Source: Stenotrophomonas_A sp035539015 (lineage in GTDB: Bacteria > Pseudomonadota > Gammaproteobacteria > Xanthomonadales > Xanthomonadaceae). From it: a stretch of DNA of 15,677 nt. A program made the position numbers and the translations under genes. Below, piece by piece: positions 1-7,176 of the stretch. Under the pieces are notes generated by a model. That model ran no database searches, was not told the DNA's origin, and was given only the letters and a program-made list of their open reading frames with translations. Where the stretch lies: positions 1-15,677 of the forward strand of contig DATLJF010000092.1 in assembly GCA_035539015.1 (NCBI GenBank), in the 5' to 3' direction. The first letter of the stretch is position 1. Each line of letters starts with the position of its first letter.

Positions 1-438
1 CCGCACCCGGTGATCGGCCTGATCACCGAATGGCGCACCGCCACCGGCGAGGTCGAGAAGCGCGACGAGAAGTCCGACCTCGGCGGCACCATGCGCCTGG
101 GTCTGCAGGAACAGCGGCTCAAGCCCGGCACCCTGGCGCGCGAGCTGTACGGCAAGGACGTGGTCGCCGAACGCCACCGCCACCGTTACGAGTTCAACAA
201 CCGCTACCGCACCCAGCTGGAGGACGCCGGCCTGGTCGTTGCCGCCAAGTCGATGGACGACACCCTGGTGGAGATGATCGAACTGCCGCGCGAGCGCCAT
301 CCGTGGTTCCTGGCCTGCCAGGCGCACCCGGAATTCCTTTCCACCCCGCGTGACGGCCACCCGCTGTTCATTGGCTTCATCCGCGCCGCGCGTGAGCGCA
401 AGGCCGGCGGCAAGCTGTTGAAGGAAGCCCGGGCCTGA
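1..438 (+). CDS. pyrG: CTP synthase, C-terminal part (5' end outside window)
   Basis: This is the last 145 codons of CTP synthase, which aminates UTP to CTP using glutamine-derived ammonia in the cytoplasm. The frame is open from base 1, so the gene begins upstream. The visible part is the end of the class I glutamine amidotransferase domain. It contains GTMRLG, the family signature ERHRHRYEFNN, and CQAHPEF at about 313-336, whose His (325-327) and Glu (331-333) complete the catalytic triad. The nucleophile Cys lies before the window. The gene stops with TGA and is followed after 85 bases by kdsA in the same direction, as in many proteobacteria (pyrG-kdsA-eno). Identification is secure from the motifs and the neighbour. 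Confidence 0.97.
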   Translation, partial: PHPVIGLITEWRTATGEVEKRDEKSDLGGTMRLGLQEQRLKPGTLARELYGKDVVAERHRHRYEFNNRYRTQLEDAGLVVAAKSMDDTLVEMIELPRERHPWFLACQAHPEFLSTPRDGHPLFIGFIRAARERKAGGKLLKEARA

Positions 439-447
439 CCCATATCA

Positions 448-474
448 GCCCTGTCCCGCGCGGCGGGACGGGGC
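448..474 (+). other. Strong hairpin between pyrG and kdsA
   Basis: Bases 448-459 pair with 463-474, giving 12 pairs including one G-T wobble and a three-base loop. A smaller GC hairpin (478-482 with 488-492) follows. There is no T-run, so it is not a standard intrinsic terminator. It may protect the pyrG 3' end or attenuate read-through into kdsA; that role is inferred only from position. Confidence 0.4.
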
Positions 475-523
475 CGCGCCCGGTTCGCGGGCCGTTCTTC
501 GCGCAATTCCCAGGAGTGTCGAG

Positions 524-1357
524 ATGAAACTGTGTGGTTTCGAAGTGGGGCTGGACCAGCCGCTGTTCCTGATCGCCGGCCCGTGCGTGATCGAGTCGAT
601 GCAGCTGCAGCTGGACGTGGCCGGCCGCCTGAAGGAGATCACCGGCAAGCTGGGCATGAACTTCATCTTCAAGTCCAGCTTCGACAAGGCCAACCGTACC
701 TCCGGCAACAGCTTCCGCGGCCCTGGCCTGGAAGAGGGCCTGAAGGTACTGGCCGAGGTCAAGAAGCAGATCGGCGTGCCGGTCCTGACCGACGTCCACG
801 AATACACCCCGCTGAACGAAGTCGCCGCCGTCGTCGACGTGCTGCAGACCCCGGCCTTCCTGGTCCGGCAGACCGACTTCATCCGCAACGTCTGTAATGC
901 CGGCAAGCCCGTCAACATCAAGAAGGGCCAGTTCCTGTCCCCCTGGGACATGAAGCCCGTGGTGGAAAAGGCCAAGTCGACCGGCAACAACGACATCATG
1001 GTGTGCGAGCGCGGCGCCTCGTTCGGCTACAACAACCTGGTGAGCGACATGCGCTCGCTCAGCGTCATGCGCGACACCGGTTGCCCGGTCGTATTCGACG
1101 CCACCCATTCGGTGCAGCTGCCGGGCGGGCAGGGCAGCAGCTCGGGCGGCCAGCGCGAATTCGTCCCGGTACTGGCACGCGCCGCCGTCGCCGTAGGCGT
1201 GGCCGGCCTCTTCGCCGAAACCCACCCCGACCCGAGCAAAGCACTGTCCGATGGCCCCAACGCCTGGCCCCTGGACAAAATGGAAGCGTTGCTCGAGACG
1301 CTCCTGGCCCTCGACACCATCACCAAGAAGCACGGCTTCATAGAATCCACCCTCTGA
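524..1357 (+). CDS. kdsA: 3-deoxy-8-phosphooctulonate synthase (Kdo8P synthase), metal-dependent type
   Basis: Condenses phosphoenolpyruvate with arabinose 5-phosphate to make Kdo 8-phosphate for the lipopolysaccharide inner core. The 277-residue product is full length. Family motifs in order are AGPCVIES (18-25), KSSFDKANRTS (50-60), RGPGLEEGL (65-73), LTDVHE (88-93), VRQTD (114-118), NIKKGQFLSPWD (131-142), ERGASFGYNNLV (162-173), DATHSVQLPG (192-201) and ETHPDPSKALSDGPN (232-246). Cys21, His195, Glu232 and Asp243 match the metal ligands of the Aquifex enzyme with identical spacing. Escherichia coli KdsA has Asn in place of the Cys. A Shine-Dalgarno AGGAG at 512-516 sets the ATG at 524. Cotranscription with pyrG is likely, and a terminator follows. 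Confidence 0.97.
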   Translation: MKLCGFEVGLDQPLFLIAGPCVIESMQLQLDVAGRLKEITGKLGMNFIFKSSFDKANRTSGNSFRGPGLEEGLKVLAEVKKQIGVPVLTDVHEYTPLNEVAAVVDVLQTPAFLVRQTDFIRNVCNAGKPVNIKKGQFLSPWDMKPVVEKAKSTGNNDIMVCERGASFGYNNLVSDMRSLSVMRDTGCPVVFDATHSVQLPGGQGSSSGGQREFVPVLARAAVAVGVAGLFAETHPDPSKALSDGPNAWPLDKMEALLETLLALDTITKKHGFIESTL

Positions 1358-1363
1358 TCCCAG

Positions 1364-1390
1364 AACGGCCGCCCGCAAGGCGGCCGTTTT
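1364..1390 (+). terminator. Intrinsic terminator of kdsA
   Basis: A perfect 10-bp stem (1364-1373 with 1379-1388) with a CGCAA loop runs directly into TTTT. It starts seven bases after the kdsA stop. It separates pyrG-kdsA from the eno operon. Confidence 0.88.
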
Positions 1391-1439
1391 GCTTCATGCC
1401 TTTGCTTTTCCCTCCCCCCACCCGTTGGCCCCTATCGGG

Positions 1440-1550
1440 GGCGTCCGGGGGTATGCCCTGGCGGGGGCCTTGGCGGCAAGGATGCCGCCATAGGAGCCAC
1501 GCAGGGATGCAGCACTTGGCGTCCCCCGCCAGGGCATACCCCCGGGCGCC
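1440..1550. repeat. Long inverted repeat element between kdsA and eno
   Basis: Two perfect 21-base arms (1447-1467 and 1523-1543) are inverse complements, each with the core TATGCCCTGG flanked by runs of five G or C. Pairing continues outward for two more bases, then with one mismatch to about 1440 and 1550. The 55-base interior holds a second hairpin, GGCGGC at 1472-1477 with GCCGCC at 1484-1489. The whole can fold into a long cruciform or stem with an inner hairpin. No convincing gene overlaps it; short frames here have no start signals or family features. It looks like a dispersed intergenic repeat of the kind scattered through Xanthomonadaceae genomes, but copy number cannot be seen in one window. 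Confidence 0.7.
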
Positions 1551-1651
1551 GAGCGACAGCAACCAAACAGCCATCTTTCGCGCAAACCCAAACCCCACGC
1601 AGAGATTAGTTGCCACTGCACCCTTCGTGGCCCAATCCCGCCCACATTCAC

Positions 1652-1657
1652 TACAAT
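1652..1657 (+). promoter_or_regulatory. Possible -10 box of the eno promoter
   Basis: TACAAT lies about 90 bases before the eno start, after the kdsA terminator and the inverted repeat, so an eno promoter is expected near here. No clear -35 box is seen at 16-18 bases upstream. The call rests on the hexamer and its position only. Confidence 0.3.
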
Positions 1658-1747
1658 GCGCATGCTGTTCCGGCGCCCGCGGTTGCGTGCCCGGATGAAC
1701 CCCATCAACCGCCGCGCCCGCGCGGCGCCGCAGATCGCCAGGACCCC

Positions 1748-3040
1748 ATGACCCAGATTGCCAAGATCCACGCTCGCGAAATCCTCGATTCCCGTGGCAA
1801 CCCCACGCTGGAAGCGGAAGTCACCCTCGGGGACGGTTCGTTCGGCCGCGCAGCCGTGCCCTCGGGCGCCTCGACCGGCACCAAGGAAGCGGTGGAACTG
1901 CGCGACGGCGACAAGACCCGCTACCTGGGCAAGGGCGTGCGCAAGGCAGTCGAGAACGTCAACGGCACCATCGCCGCCTCGCTCGCCGGCTTCGATGCCG
2001 CCGACCAGGAAGGCCTGGACCGCCGCCTGATCGACCTGGACGGCACCGAGAACAAGGGGCGCCTGGGCGCCAACGCACTGCTCGGCGTCTCTCTGGCCGC
2101 CGCCCACGCCGTGGCCGCCTCGCGCAAGCAGGCCCTGTGGCAGTACCTGGCCACCATCACCGAATCCGACGTCTCGCTGCCGGTGCCGATGATGAACATC
2201 ATCAACGGCGGCGCACATGCCGACAACAACGTCGATTTCCAGGAATTCATGGTCCTGCCGGTCGGCTTCGGCTCGTTCTCCGAAGCCCTGCGCGCCGGCA
2301 CCGAGATCTTCCATTCGCTCAAGTCGGTGCTCAAGGGCCACGGCCTGAGCACCGCGGTGGGCGACGAAGGCGGCTTTGCCCCGGACTTCCGCAGCAATGT
2401 CGAAGCCCTGGACACCATCCTCGAAGCCATCGGCAAGGCCGGCTACACCGCCGGTGAAGACGTGCTGCTGGGCCTGGACGTGGCCTCCAGCGAGTTCTAC
2501 GAGAACGGCAAGTACAACCTGGTGGGCGAGAACAAGCGCCTGACTTCCGAGCAGTTCGTCGACTTCCTCGCCGACTGGGCCGCGCAGTACCCGATCGTCT
2601 CGATCGAGGACGGCCTGGCCGAGGACGACTGGGCCGGCTGGAAGCTGCTGACCGAGCGCGTGGGCAAGAAGGTCCAGCTGGTGGGCGACGACCTGTTTGT
2701 CACCAACCCGAAGATCTTCAAGCAGGGCATCGAGTCGGGCACGGCCAACGCCATCCTGATCAAGGTCAACCAGATCGGCACCCTGACCGAGACCCTGGAG
2801 GCGATCGCGATGGCCCACCACGCCAACTACGCGGCGATCGTTTCGCACCGCTCGGGCGAGACCGAAGACACCACCATCGCCGATATTGCCGTGGCCACCA
2901 CCGCCACCCAGATCAAGACCGGCTCGCTGTGCCGCAGCGACCGCGTGGCCAAGTACAACCAGCTGCTGCGGATCGAACAGGCCCTGGGTGCCGGCGCGCG
3001 TTACGCCGGTCGTAACGCCTTCGTGTCGATCAAGCAGTAA
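1748..3040 (+). CDS. eno: Enolase (phosphopyruvate hydratase)
   Basis: Converts 2-phosphoglycerate to phosphoenolpyruvate in glycolysis. In many proteobacteria the enzyme is also part of the RNA degradosome. The product is 430 residues, the usual length. Motifs seen are the SGASTG loop (39-44), MNIINGGAHADNN (149-161), GDEGGFAP with general-acid Glu207, magnesium ligands Asp244, Glu287 (SIEDGL) and Asp314 (GDDLF), catalytic Lys339 in LIKVNQIGT, and SHRSGETED (366-374). The frame stays open upstream, but the family N-terminus (KIHAREILDSRGNPT) fits the ATG at 1748, which has AGGA at 1740-1743. It is first in the operon eno-ftsB-ispD-ispF-truD and makes the phosphoenolpyruvate used by the upstream KdsA. 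Confidence 0.98.
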   Translation: MTQIAKIHAREILDSRGNPTLEAEVTLGDGSFGRAAVPSGASTGTKEAVELRDGDKTRYLGKGVRKAVENVNGTIAASLAGFDAADQEGLDRRLIDLDGTENKGRLGANALLGVSLAAAHAVAASRKQALWQYLATITESDVSLPVPMMNIINGGAHADNNVDFQEFMVLPVGFGSFSEALRAGTEIFHSLKSVLKGHGLSTAVGDEGGFAPDFRSNVEALDTILEAIGKAGYTAGEDVLLGLDVASSEFYENGKYNLVGENKRLTSEQFVDFLADWAAQYPIVSIEDGLAEDDWAGWKLLTERVGKKVQLVGDDLFVTNPKIFKQGIESGTANAILIKVNQIGTLTETLEAIAMAHHANYAAIVSHRSGETEDTTIADIAVATTATQIKTGSLCRSDRVAKYNQLLRIEQALGAGARYAGRNAFVSIKQ

Positions 3041-3043
3041 GCG

Positions 3044-3394
3044 ATGCGCAACTGGCGCTGGCTGCTGCTGGTGCTGGCGGTACTGCTGGCATGGCTGCAG
3101 TACCGCTTCTGGTTCGGCCCCGGCAATTCCGGCGAAGTGGTATTGCTGGAAGAGCAAGTGGCCAAGCAGAAACGCGACAACGAGGGCCGGCACCAGCGCA
3201 ACGAAGCGCTGGCCGCCGAGGTCAAGGACCTCAAGGACGGCGAGGCCGCCATCGAAGAGCGTGCGCGCAGCGAACTGGGCATGATCAAGCCCGGCGAGAA
3301 GTTCTACCGCGTGGTGGAAGAGGTGCCGCCGGCTGCCGCCAACGCCGCCGACGCACCGCCCGTGGTCGAACCCAGCACAGGCGAGCAACCCTGA
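3044..3394 (+). CDS. ftsB: Cell division protein FtsB
   Basis: Small bitopic membrane protein of the divisome; in the family it joins FtsL and FtsQ and helps activate FtsWI septal peptidoglycan synthesis. The 116-residue product has a short cytoplasmic N-terminus, one transmembrane helix (about 5-20, leucine-rich), a periplasmic coiled coil (about 31-70, rich in Glu, Lys and Gln) and the conserved block AIEERARSELGMIKPGEKFY (69-88). A Pro/Ala-rich tail of about 25 residues follows and makes it slightly longer than the 103-residue E. coli protein. The start is three bases after the eno stop, with no strong Shine-Dalgarno, which suggests translational coupling. The stop overlaps the ispD start (TGATG). 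Confidence 0.93.
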   Translation: MRNWRWLLLVLAVLLAWLQYRFWFGPGNSGEVVLLEEQVAKQKRDNEGRHQRNEALAAEVKDLKDGEAAIEERARSELGMIKPGEKFYRVVEEVPPAAANAADAPPVVEPSTGEQP

Positions 3395-4089
3395 TGGCCA
3401 ACGTCTGGGCCGTGGTTCCGGCGGCGGGGCGGGGCGCGCGCTTCGGTGCGCCCTTGCCCAAGCAATACATGGCCGCGGCCGGGCGTCCGCTGATCGCCTA
3501 CACCCTGGACGCGCTGGCCGCGCACCCGGCCGTGGCCGGGCTGATGGTGGTGCTGTCCGAGAGCGACCCGGACTGGCCGGGCTGGCGCGCCGTCGCTGGC
3601 AAGCCGATCCTGACCACCATCGGTGGCGACAACCGCGCCGCCTCGGTCCTGGCCGGGGTGCTGGCACTACCGGACAGCGTGCGTAGCGACGACTTCGTGC
3701 TGGTGCACGACGCCGCCCGCCCGAACCTGGGACCAACGGATATGGACCGCCTGCTGGAAACCGGCCGCAACGATCCGGTCGGCGCGATCCTGGCCGCCCC
3801 TGTGCGCGACACCCTCAAGCGGGCCGGCGACGACGGCGGCATCGATGCCACCGAACCGCGTGAGCGCCTGTGGCGCGCGCTGACGCCGCAGCTGTTTCGC
3901 CGCCACCAGTTGATACGCGGCCTGCAGGAAGCCGCCGCCGCCGGGGTCGAGGTCACCGACGAGGCGATGGCGATGGAGCGCCTCGGGCTGCGCCCGTTGC
4001 TGGTGGAAGGCGCCGAAGACAACTTCAAGATCACCACGCCGGCCGACCTGGCCCGCTTCGAATTCGAACTTTCCCGGCGCGGCGCCTGA
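3394..4089 (+). CDS. ispD: 2-C-methyl-D-erythritol 4-phosphate cytidylyltransferase
   Basis: Third step of the MEP isoprenoid pathway: couples CTP to methylerythritol phosphate to form CDP-ME. The 231-residue length is typical. Visible motifs are the nucleotide-binding PAAGRGARFG (9-18), PKQY with Lys23, GGDNRAASV (78-85), the metal-binding VHDAARP (104-110), VTDEAMAME (187-195) and NFKITTP (210-216). The open frame runs far upstream inside ftsB, but the family N-terminus begins at the ATG at 3394, which shares one base with the ftsB stop. The neighbouring ispF encodes a later step of the same pathway, and ispD-ispF adjacency is common in proteobacteria. Confidence 0.97.
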   Translation: MANVWAVVPAAGRGARFGAPLPKQYMAAAGRPLIAYTLDALAAHPAVAGLMVVLSESDPDWPGWRAVAGKPILTTIGGDNRAASVLAGVLALPDSVRSDDFVLVHDAARPNLGPTDMDRLLETGRNDPVGAILAAPVRDTLKRAGDDGGIDATEPRERLWRALTPQLFRRHQLIRGLQEAAAAGVEVTDEAMAMERLGLRPLLVEGAEDNFKITTPADLARFEFELSRRGA

Positions 4090-4117
4090 GCGCCCGCCGA
4101 CGCAGGACAATCACCAC

Positions 4118-4606
4118 ATGAGCGGCTTGAATTTACGTATCGGCCAAGGCTACGACGTGCATGCCTTCGGCGAGGGCGACCACGTCATGCTGGGCGGCGT
4201 GCGCGTGGCGCACACGCAGGGCGTGCTGGCGCACAGCGACGGCGACGTGATCCTGCACGCGCTGTGCGACGCCATGCTCGGCGCGCTGGCGCTGGGCGAT
4301 ATCGGCCAGCACTTTCCGCCGTCCGACGCGCGCTGGAAGGGGGCCGACAGCAGCCGCTTCGTTGCCCACTGCGAACAATTGCTGCGCGAGCTCGGCTGGC
4401 AGGTTGGCAATGCCGATGTGACCGTGGTCTGCGAGCGGCCCAAGGTGGGCCCGCATGCGCTGGCGATGCGCGAGCGCATCGCTGCACTGCTGGGGGTGGC
4501 CGTGGACCAGGTCAGCGTGAAGGCCACCACCAGCGAGACGCTCGGCTTCACCGGGCGCGGCGAAGGCATCGCGGCGCAGGCCGTGGTGCTGTTGGTGGCG
4601 CGGTGA
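4118..4606 (+). CDS. ispF: 2-C-methyl-D-erythritol 2,4-cyclodiphosphate synthase
   Basis: Cyclises CDP-ME 2-phosphate to MEcPP with release of CMP, in the MEP pathway. The 162-residue protein has RIGQGYDVHAF with zinc ligands Asp13 and His15, the block AHSDGDVILHALCDAMLGAL with the third ligand His47, DIGQHFPPSD (61-70), and the C-terminal VSVKATTSETLGFTGRGEGI. Proteins of this family form trimers with active sites between subunits. AGGA at 4104-4107 supports the ATG at 4118. It begins 28 bases after ispD, and its last bases overlap the GTG start of truD by four bases. Confidence 0.97.
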   Translation: MSGLNLRIGQGYDVHAFGEGDHVMLGGVRVAHTQGVLAHSDGDVILHALCDAMLGALALGDIGQHFPPSDARWKGADSSRFVAHCEQLLRELGWQVGNADVTVVCERPKVGPHALAMRERIAALLGVAVDQVSVKATTSETLGFTGRGEGIAAQAVVLLVAR

Positions 4607-5631
4607 GCGACCTGCCACGCGCCTTCGGCGATGCCGTACTGGCCGCGCGTATGCGCAGCGAGCCGGAAGACTTCCAGGTCGACGAGATCCCCGCCTTCGA
4701 GCCAAGCGGCGAGGGCGAGCACCTGCTGCTGACGATACGCAAACGGGGCCAGAACACCGCCCACGTCGCACGCCGGCTGGCGCAGTGGGCCGGGCTGCCG
4801 GAGATGGCGATCAGCTATGCCGGCCTCAAGGACCGCCACGCGGTAACGACGCAGCGCTTCAGCGTGCACCTGCCCAAGCGCATCGCACCAGACCTGGCGC
4901 TGCTGGATGACGATGAAATGCAGGTCATCGAATCGACCTGGCACAACCGCAAATTGCAGCGTGGTGCGCTGGCGGGCAACCGCTTCGGACTGGTGCTGCG
5001 CGAAGTGCAGGGCGAGCGTGCTGCGATCGACGCGCGCCTGGCGGAGATTGCCGCACGCGGTATTCCCAACTGGTTCGGCGAACAGCGTTTCGGCCACGGC
5101 GGCGGCAACGTCCCGGCGGCCCTGGCCATGTTCGGCGGCCGCCGCGTACGCAAGGACCAACGCTCGTTGCTGTTGTCCGCTGCACGCTCGCAATTGTTCA
5201 ACCAGGTACTGGCGGCACGCGTGGCGCAAGGCCAGTGGGACCGTCCGCTGCCCGGCGAGGTGTGGATGCTCGACGGCTCGCGCAGCGTGTTCGGACCCGA
5301 AGCGTGGAGCGAGGTGCTGGCGCAGCGCCTGGCCGATTTCGATATCCATCCAAGCGGCCCGTTGTGGGGCGCCGGCGAGCTGCGCAGCCAGGAAGTCGCA
5401 GCCGAGGTCGAACTGGGTGCGCTGGCCGACGATACCTCGCTGGCGTTGCGCGCAGGCCTGGAGCAGGCGGGGCTGAAGCAGGAGCGCCGCGCGCTGCGCT
5501 TGCGGCCCAAGGACCTGCGCCACGAATGGCGCGAACAAGACGTGCTCTGGCTGGGCTTTGCGTTGCCGCCCGGCTGTTATGCGACGGCGGTGTTGCAGGA
5601 ATTAGGTGAAGTGGAAGGGCACGCATCCTAA
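4603..5631 (+). CDS. truD: tRNA pseudouridine(13) synthase
   Basis: Isomerises uridine 13 in tRNAs (tRNA-Glu in E. coli) to pseudouridine. The 342-residue product begins at a GTG that overlaps the ispF stop (GTGA). This start gives the expected N-terminus, and EPEDFQVDEIP follows at residues 20-30. Catalytic Asp77 lies in SYAGLKDRHAVTTQ (71-84). NWFGEQRFGHGGGNV in the middle and the C-terminal RALRLRPKDL fit the TruD fold, including its insertion domain. E. coli TruD is 349 residues. The open frame extends upstream across ispF, but that part is a shadow. It is the last gene of the eno operon; a 93-base gap follows to a gene on the other strand, with no clear terminator. Confidence 0.95.
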   Translation: MSDLPRAFGDAVLAARMRSEPEDFQVDEIPAFEPSGEGEHLLLTIRKRGQNTAHVARRLAQWAGLPEMAISYAGLKDRHAVTTQRFSVHLPKRIAPDLALLDDDEMQVIESTWHNRKLQRGALAGNRFGLVLREVQGERAAIDARLAEIAARGIPNWFGEQRFGHGGGNVPAALAMFGGRRVRKDQRSLLLSAARSQLFNQVLAARVAQGQWDRPLPGEVWMLDGSRSVFGPEAWSEVLAQRLADFDIHPSGPLWGAGELRSQEVAAEVELGALADDTSLALRAGLEQAGLKQERRALRLRPKDLRHEWREQDVLWLGFALPPGCYATAVLQELGEVEGHAS

Positions 5632-5724
5632 TGCCCTCGCGCTTGCTCTAGCTCTCCCCACCGCCCGCGCCGATCGATCGGGTGGCCGGGGGGAGGCCGC
5701 TTTCGGGACACGACGCTCGCTCGC

Positions 5725-6270
5725 TCAGCGCCGCGCCAACAACACCAGCAACGCGCCAGTTCCCCCCTGGGTGGCGGGCGCCGAATGAAACGCCAGCACA
5801 TCGTTGCGCTGGCGCAATACCCGGTCCACCAGGTTCTTCAACACCGGCACGCCGCCCTCGGACTGCATGCCCTTGCCATGGATGATGCGCACGCAGCCAA
5901 ACTCGTGCGCATGCGCCTCGAGCAAGAACTGCCGTAGAAAATTCTCCGCCTGCGCAGCGCTGGCGCCGTGCAGGTCCAGCTCGTCCTGGACCGAAAACTG
6001 GCCTTTGCGCAAACGCTGGAACACCCGCGCCGGCACATGCTCGCGGCGGTAGCTGGCGGTATCGCCTGCCTCCAGTGGCGTGCTGTCACGCAGCAGGCGC
6101 GCGAACTCACCCTGGGCCTGGGCCTCGTCACGTTCGGCCATGCGCGCACGCGGGCGCGGCCGCGGCCGCTGCGGCGGCGCCGGCTGCGGCTGGCGAATCG
6201 GCTTGACCTCGCCGATCGCGGCGCGAAACAGCGCGGCGTCGTCCTGGTCGTCGTCTTCGGAATGCGACAT
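5725..6270 (-). CDS. Smr-domain protein (possible endonuclease, YdaL/SmrA type)
   Basis: A 181-residue stand-alone Smr protein. The N-terminal half is polar: an acidic start, then a Pro/Arg-rich stretch at about 28-44 that is probably disordered and may bind nucleic acid. The Smr domain fills about 92-181, with LDLHG (98-102), IIHGKG (129-134) and the C-terminal GGTGALLVLL. Smr domains of this group can nick DNA or act on RNA; the target here is unknown. The first in-frame ATG is ten codons upstream (6300), but the ATG at 6270 begins the typical acidic MSHSEDDD segment and is preferred. No strong Shine-Dalgarno is seen. The gene is convergent with truD and divergent from surE. Confidence 0.85.
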   Translation of the reverse strand: MSHSEDDDQDDAALFRAAIGEVKPIRQPQPAPPQRPRPRPRARMAERDEAQAQGEFARLLRDSTPLEAGDTASYRREHVPARVFQRLRKGQFSVQDELDLHGASAAQAENFLRQFLLEAHAHEFGCVRIIHGKGMQSEGGVPVLKNLVDRVLRQRNDVLAFHSAPATQGGTGALLVLLARR

Positions 6271-6343
6271 GCGCACAGCGTAGCCTGCGCACGCCGCCAC
6301 GCAAATGCCGGAAGCCGGGCGGCAAGCGCAGGGATCGATCCGG

Positions 6344-6349
6344 TATCAT
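6344..6349 (+). promoter_or_regulatory. Candidate -10 box for surE operon
   Basis: TATCAT within GGTATCATGG lies 23 bases before the surE start in the divergent smr/surE gap (6271-6372). The same ten bases recur before rlmE at 10148-10157. A -35 hexamer is not recognisable. The repeat in two equivalent divergent gaps is the main support. Confidence 0.4.
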
Positions 6350-6372
6350 GGGCCGGCTTTTCGAGGAGTCCC

Positions 6373-7176
6373 ATGCGCGTACTGGTTAGCAACGACGACG
6401 GTGTCGACGCCCCCGGCATCAAGATCCTGGCCGAACACCTGCGCGGCGCCGGCCACGAGGTGATGGTGGTCGCGCCCGATCGCGATCGCTCCGGCGCCAG
6501 CAATTCCCTGACGCTGGACCTGCCGATCCGCACCAAGCGCATCGACCGCTACACCTGCAGCGTCGCCGGCACCCCGACCGACTGCGTGCACCTGGCCCTG
6601 ACCGGCATGCTCGACTACGAGCCGGATATCGTCGTCTCGGGCATCAACAATGCCGCCAACCTCGGCGACGATGTGATCTATTCCGGCACCGTGTCGGCGG
6701 CGATGGAAGGGCGCTTCCTTGGCTTGCCGGCGGTAGCGGTATCGCTGGTGACGCGCAACCACGAGGCGCACCACTTCGAAACCGCCGCGCGCGCGGCGGT
6801 GCAGATCGTCGCGCGACTGGTCGCCGACCCGCTGCCGGCCGACACCATCCTCAACGTCAACGTGCCCGACCTGGCGTGGGACGAGGTGCGTGGGTTCGAA
6901 ACCGCGCGCCTGGGCAACCGCCACCGTTCCGAATCCTGCCTGCCGCAGGTCGACCCGCGTGGCAACACCGTGTACTGGATCGGCCCGGCCGGCCCGGAAC
7001 AGGACGCCGGCCCGGGCACCGATTTCCACGCCGTGCGCACCGGCCATATCTCGATCACCCCGATCCATGTCGACCTGACGCGCTATCAGGCGCTGGAAAA
7101 GGTCGCCGGCTGGGTCGGCGGGCTGACCGAAGCCATGGACGAAGGTTTCGGCGCGGCGGGAACGCCCAAGCCATGA
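6373..7176 (+). CDS. surE: 5'/3'-nucleotidase SurE
   Basis: Divalent-metal-dependent phosphatase that acts on nucleoside monophosphates and, in E. coli, on short polyphosphate; linked to stationary-phase survival. The 267-residue protein begins with MRVLVSNDDGVDAPG, carrying metal ligands Asp8 and Asp9. It continues with APDRDRSGASNSLT (34-47, Ser40), GTPTDCVHLAL, and VVSGINNAANLGDDVIYSGTV with the conserved Asn. AGGAG at 6364-6368 fixes the ATG at 6373; the frame is open upstream, but that part is antisense to smr. It is the first gene of surE-pcm-yqaA-nlpD, and its stop overlaps the pcm start (ATGA). Confidence 0.97.
   Translation: MRVLVSNDDGVDAPGIKILAEHLRGAGHEVMVVAPDRDRSGASNSLTLDLPIRTKRIDRYTCSVAGTPTDCVHLALTGMLDYEPDIVVSGINNAANLGDDVIYSGTVSAAMEGRFLGLPAVAVSLVTRNHEAHHFETAARAAVQIVARLVADPLPADTILNVNVPDLAWDEVRGFETARLGNRHRSESCLPQVDPRGNTVYWIGPAGPEQDAGPGTDFHAVRTGHISITPIHVDLTRYQALEKVAGWVGGLTEAMDEGFGAAGTPKP

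Noticed and set aside
1394..3736. Long open frame on the reverse strand across eno and ftsB (780 codons)
   Set aside because: It is antisense to clear genes, has no family motifs, and arises from the high GC content and codon bias of eno. Its upstream part runs through the inverted repeat.
5632..5724. Possible bidirectional terminator between truD and the Smr gene (CTCCCC at 5654-5659 with GGGGAG at 5690-5695)
   Set aside because: Pairing is imperfect, the loop is long and there is no T-run on either strand. The 93-base gap shows nothing more convincing.
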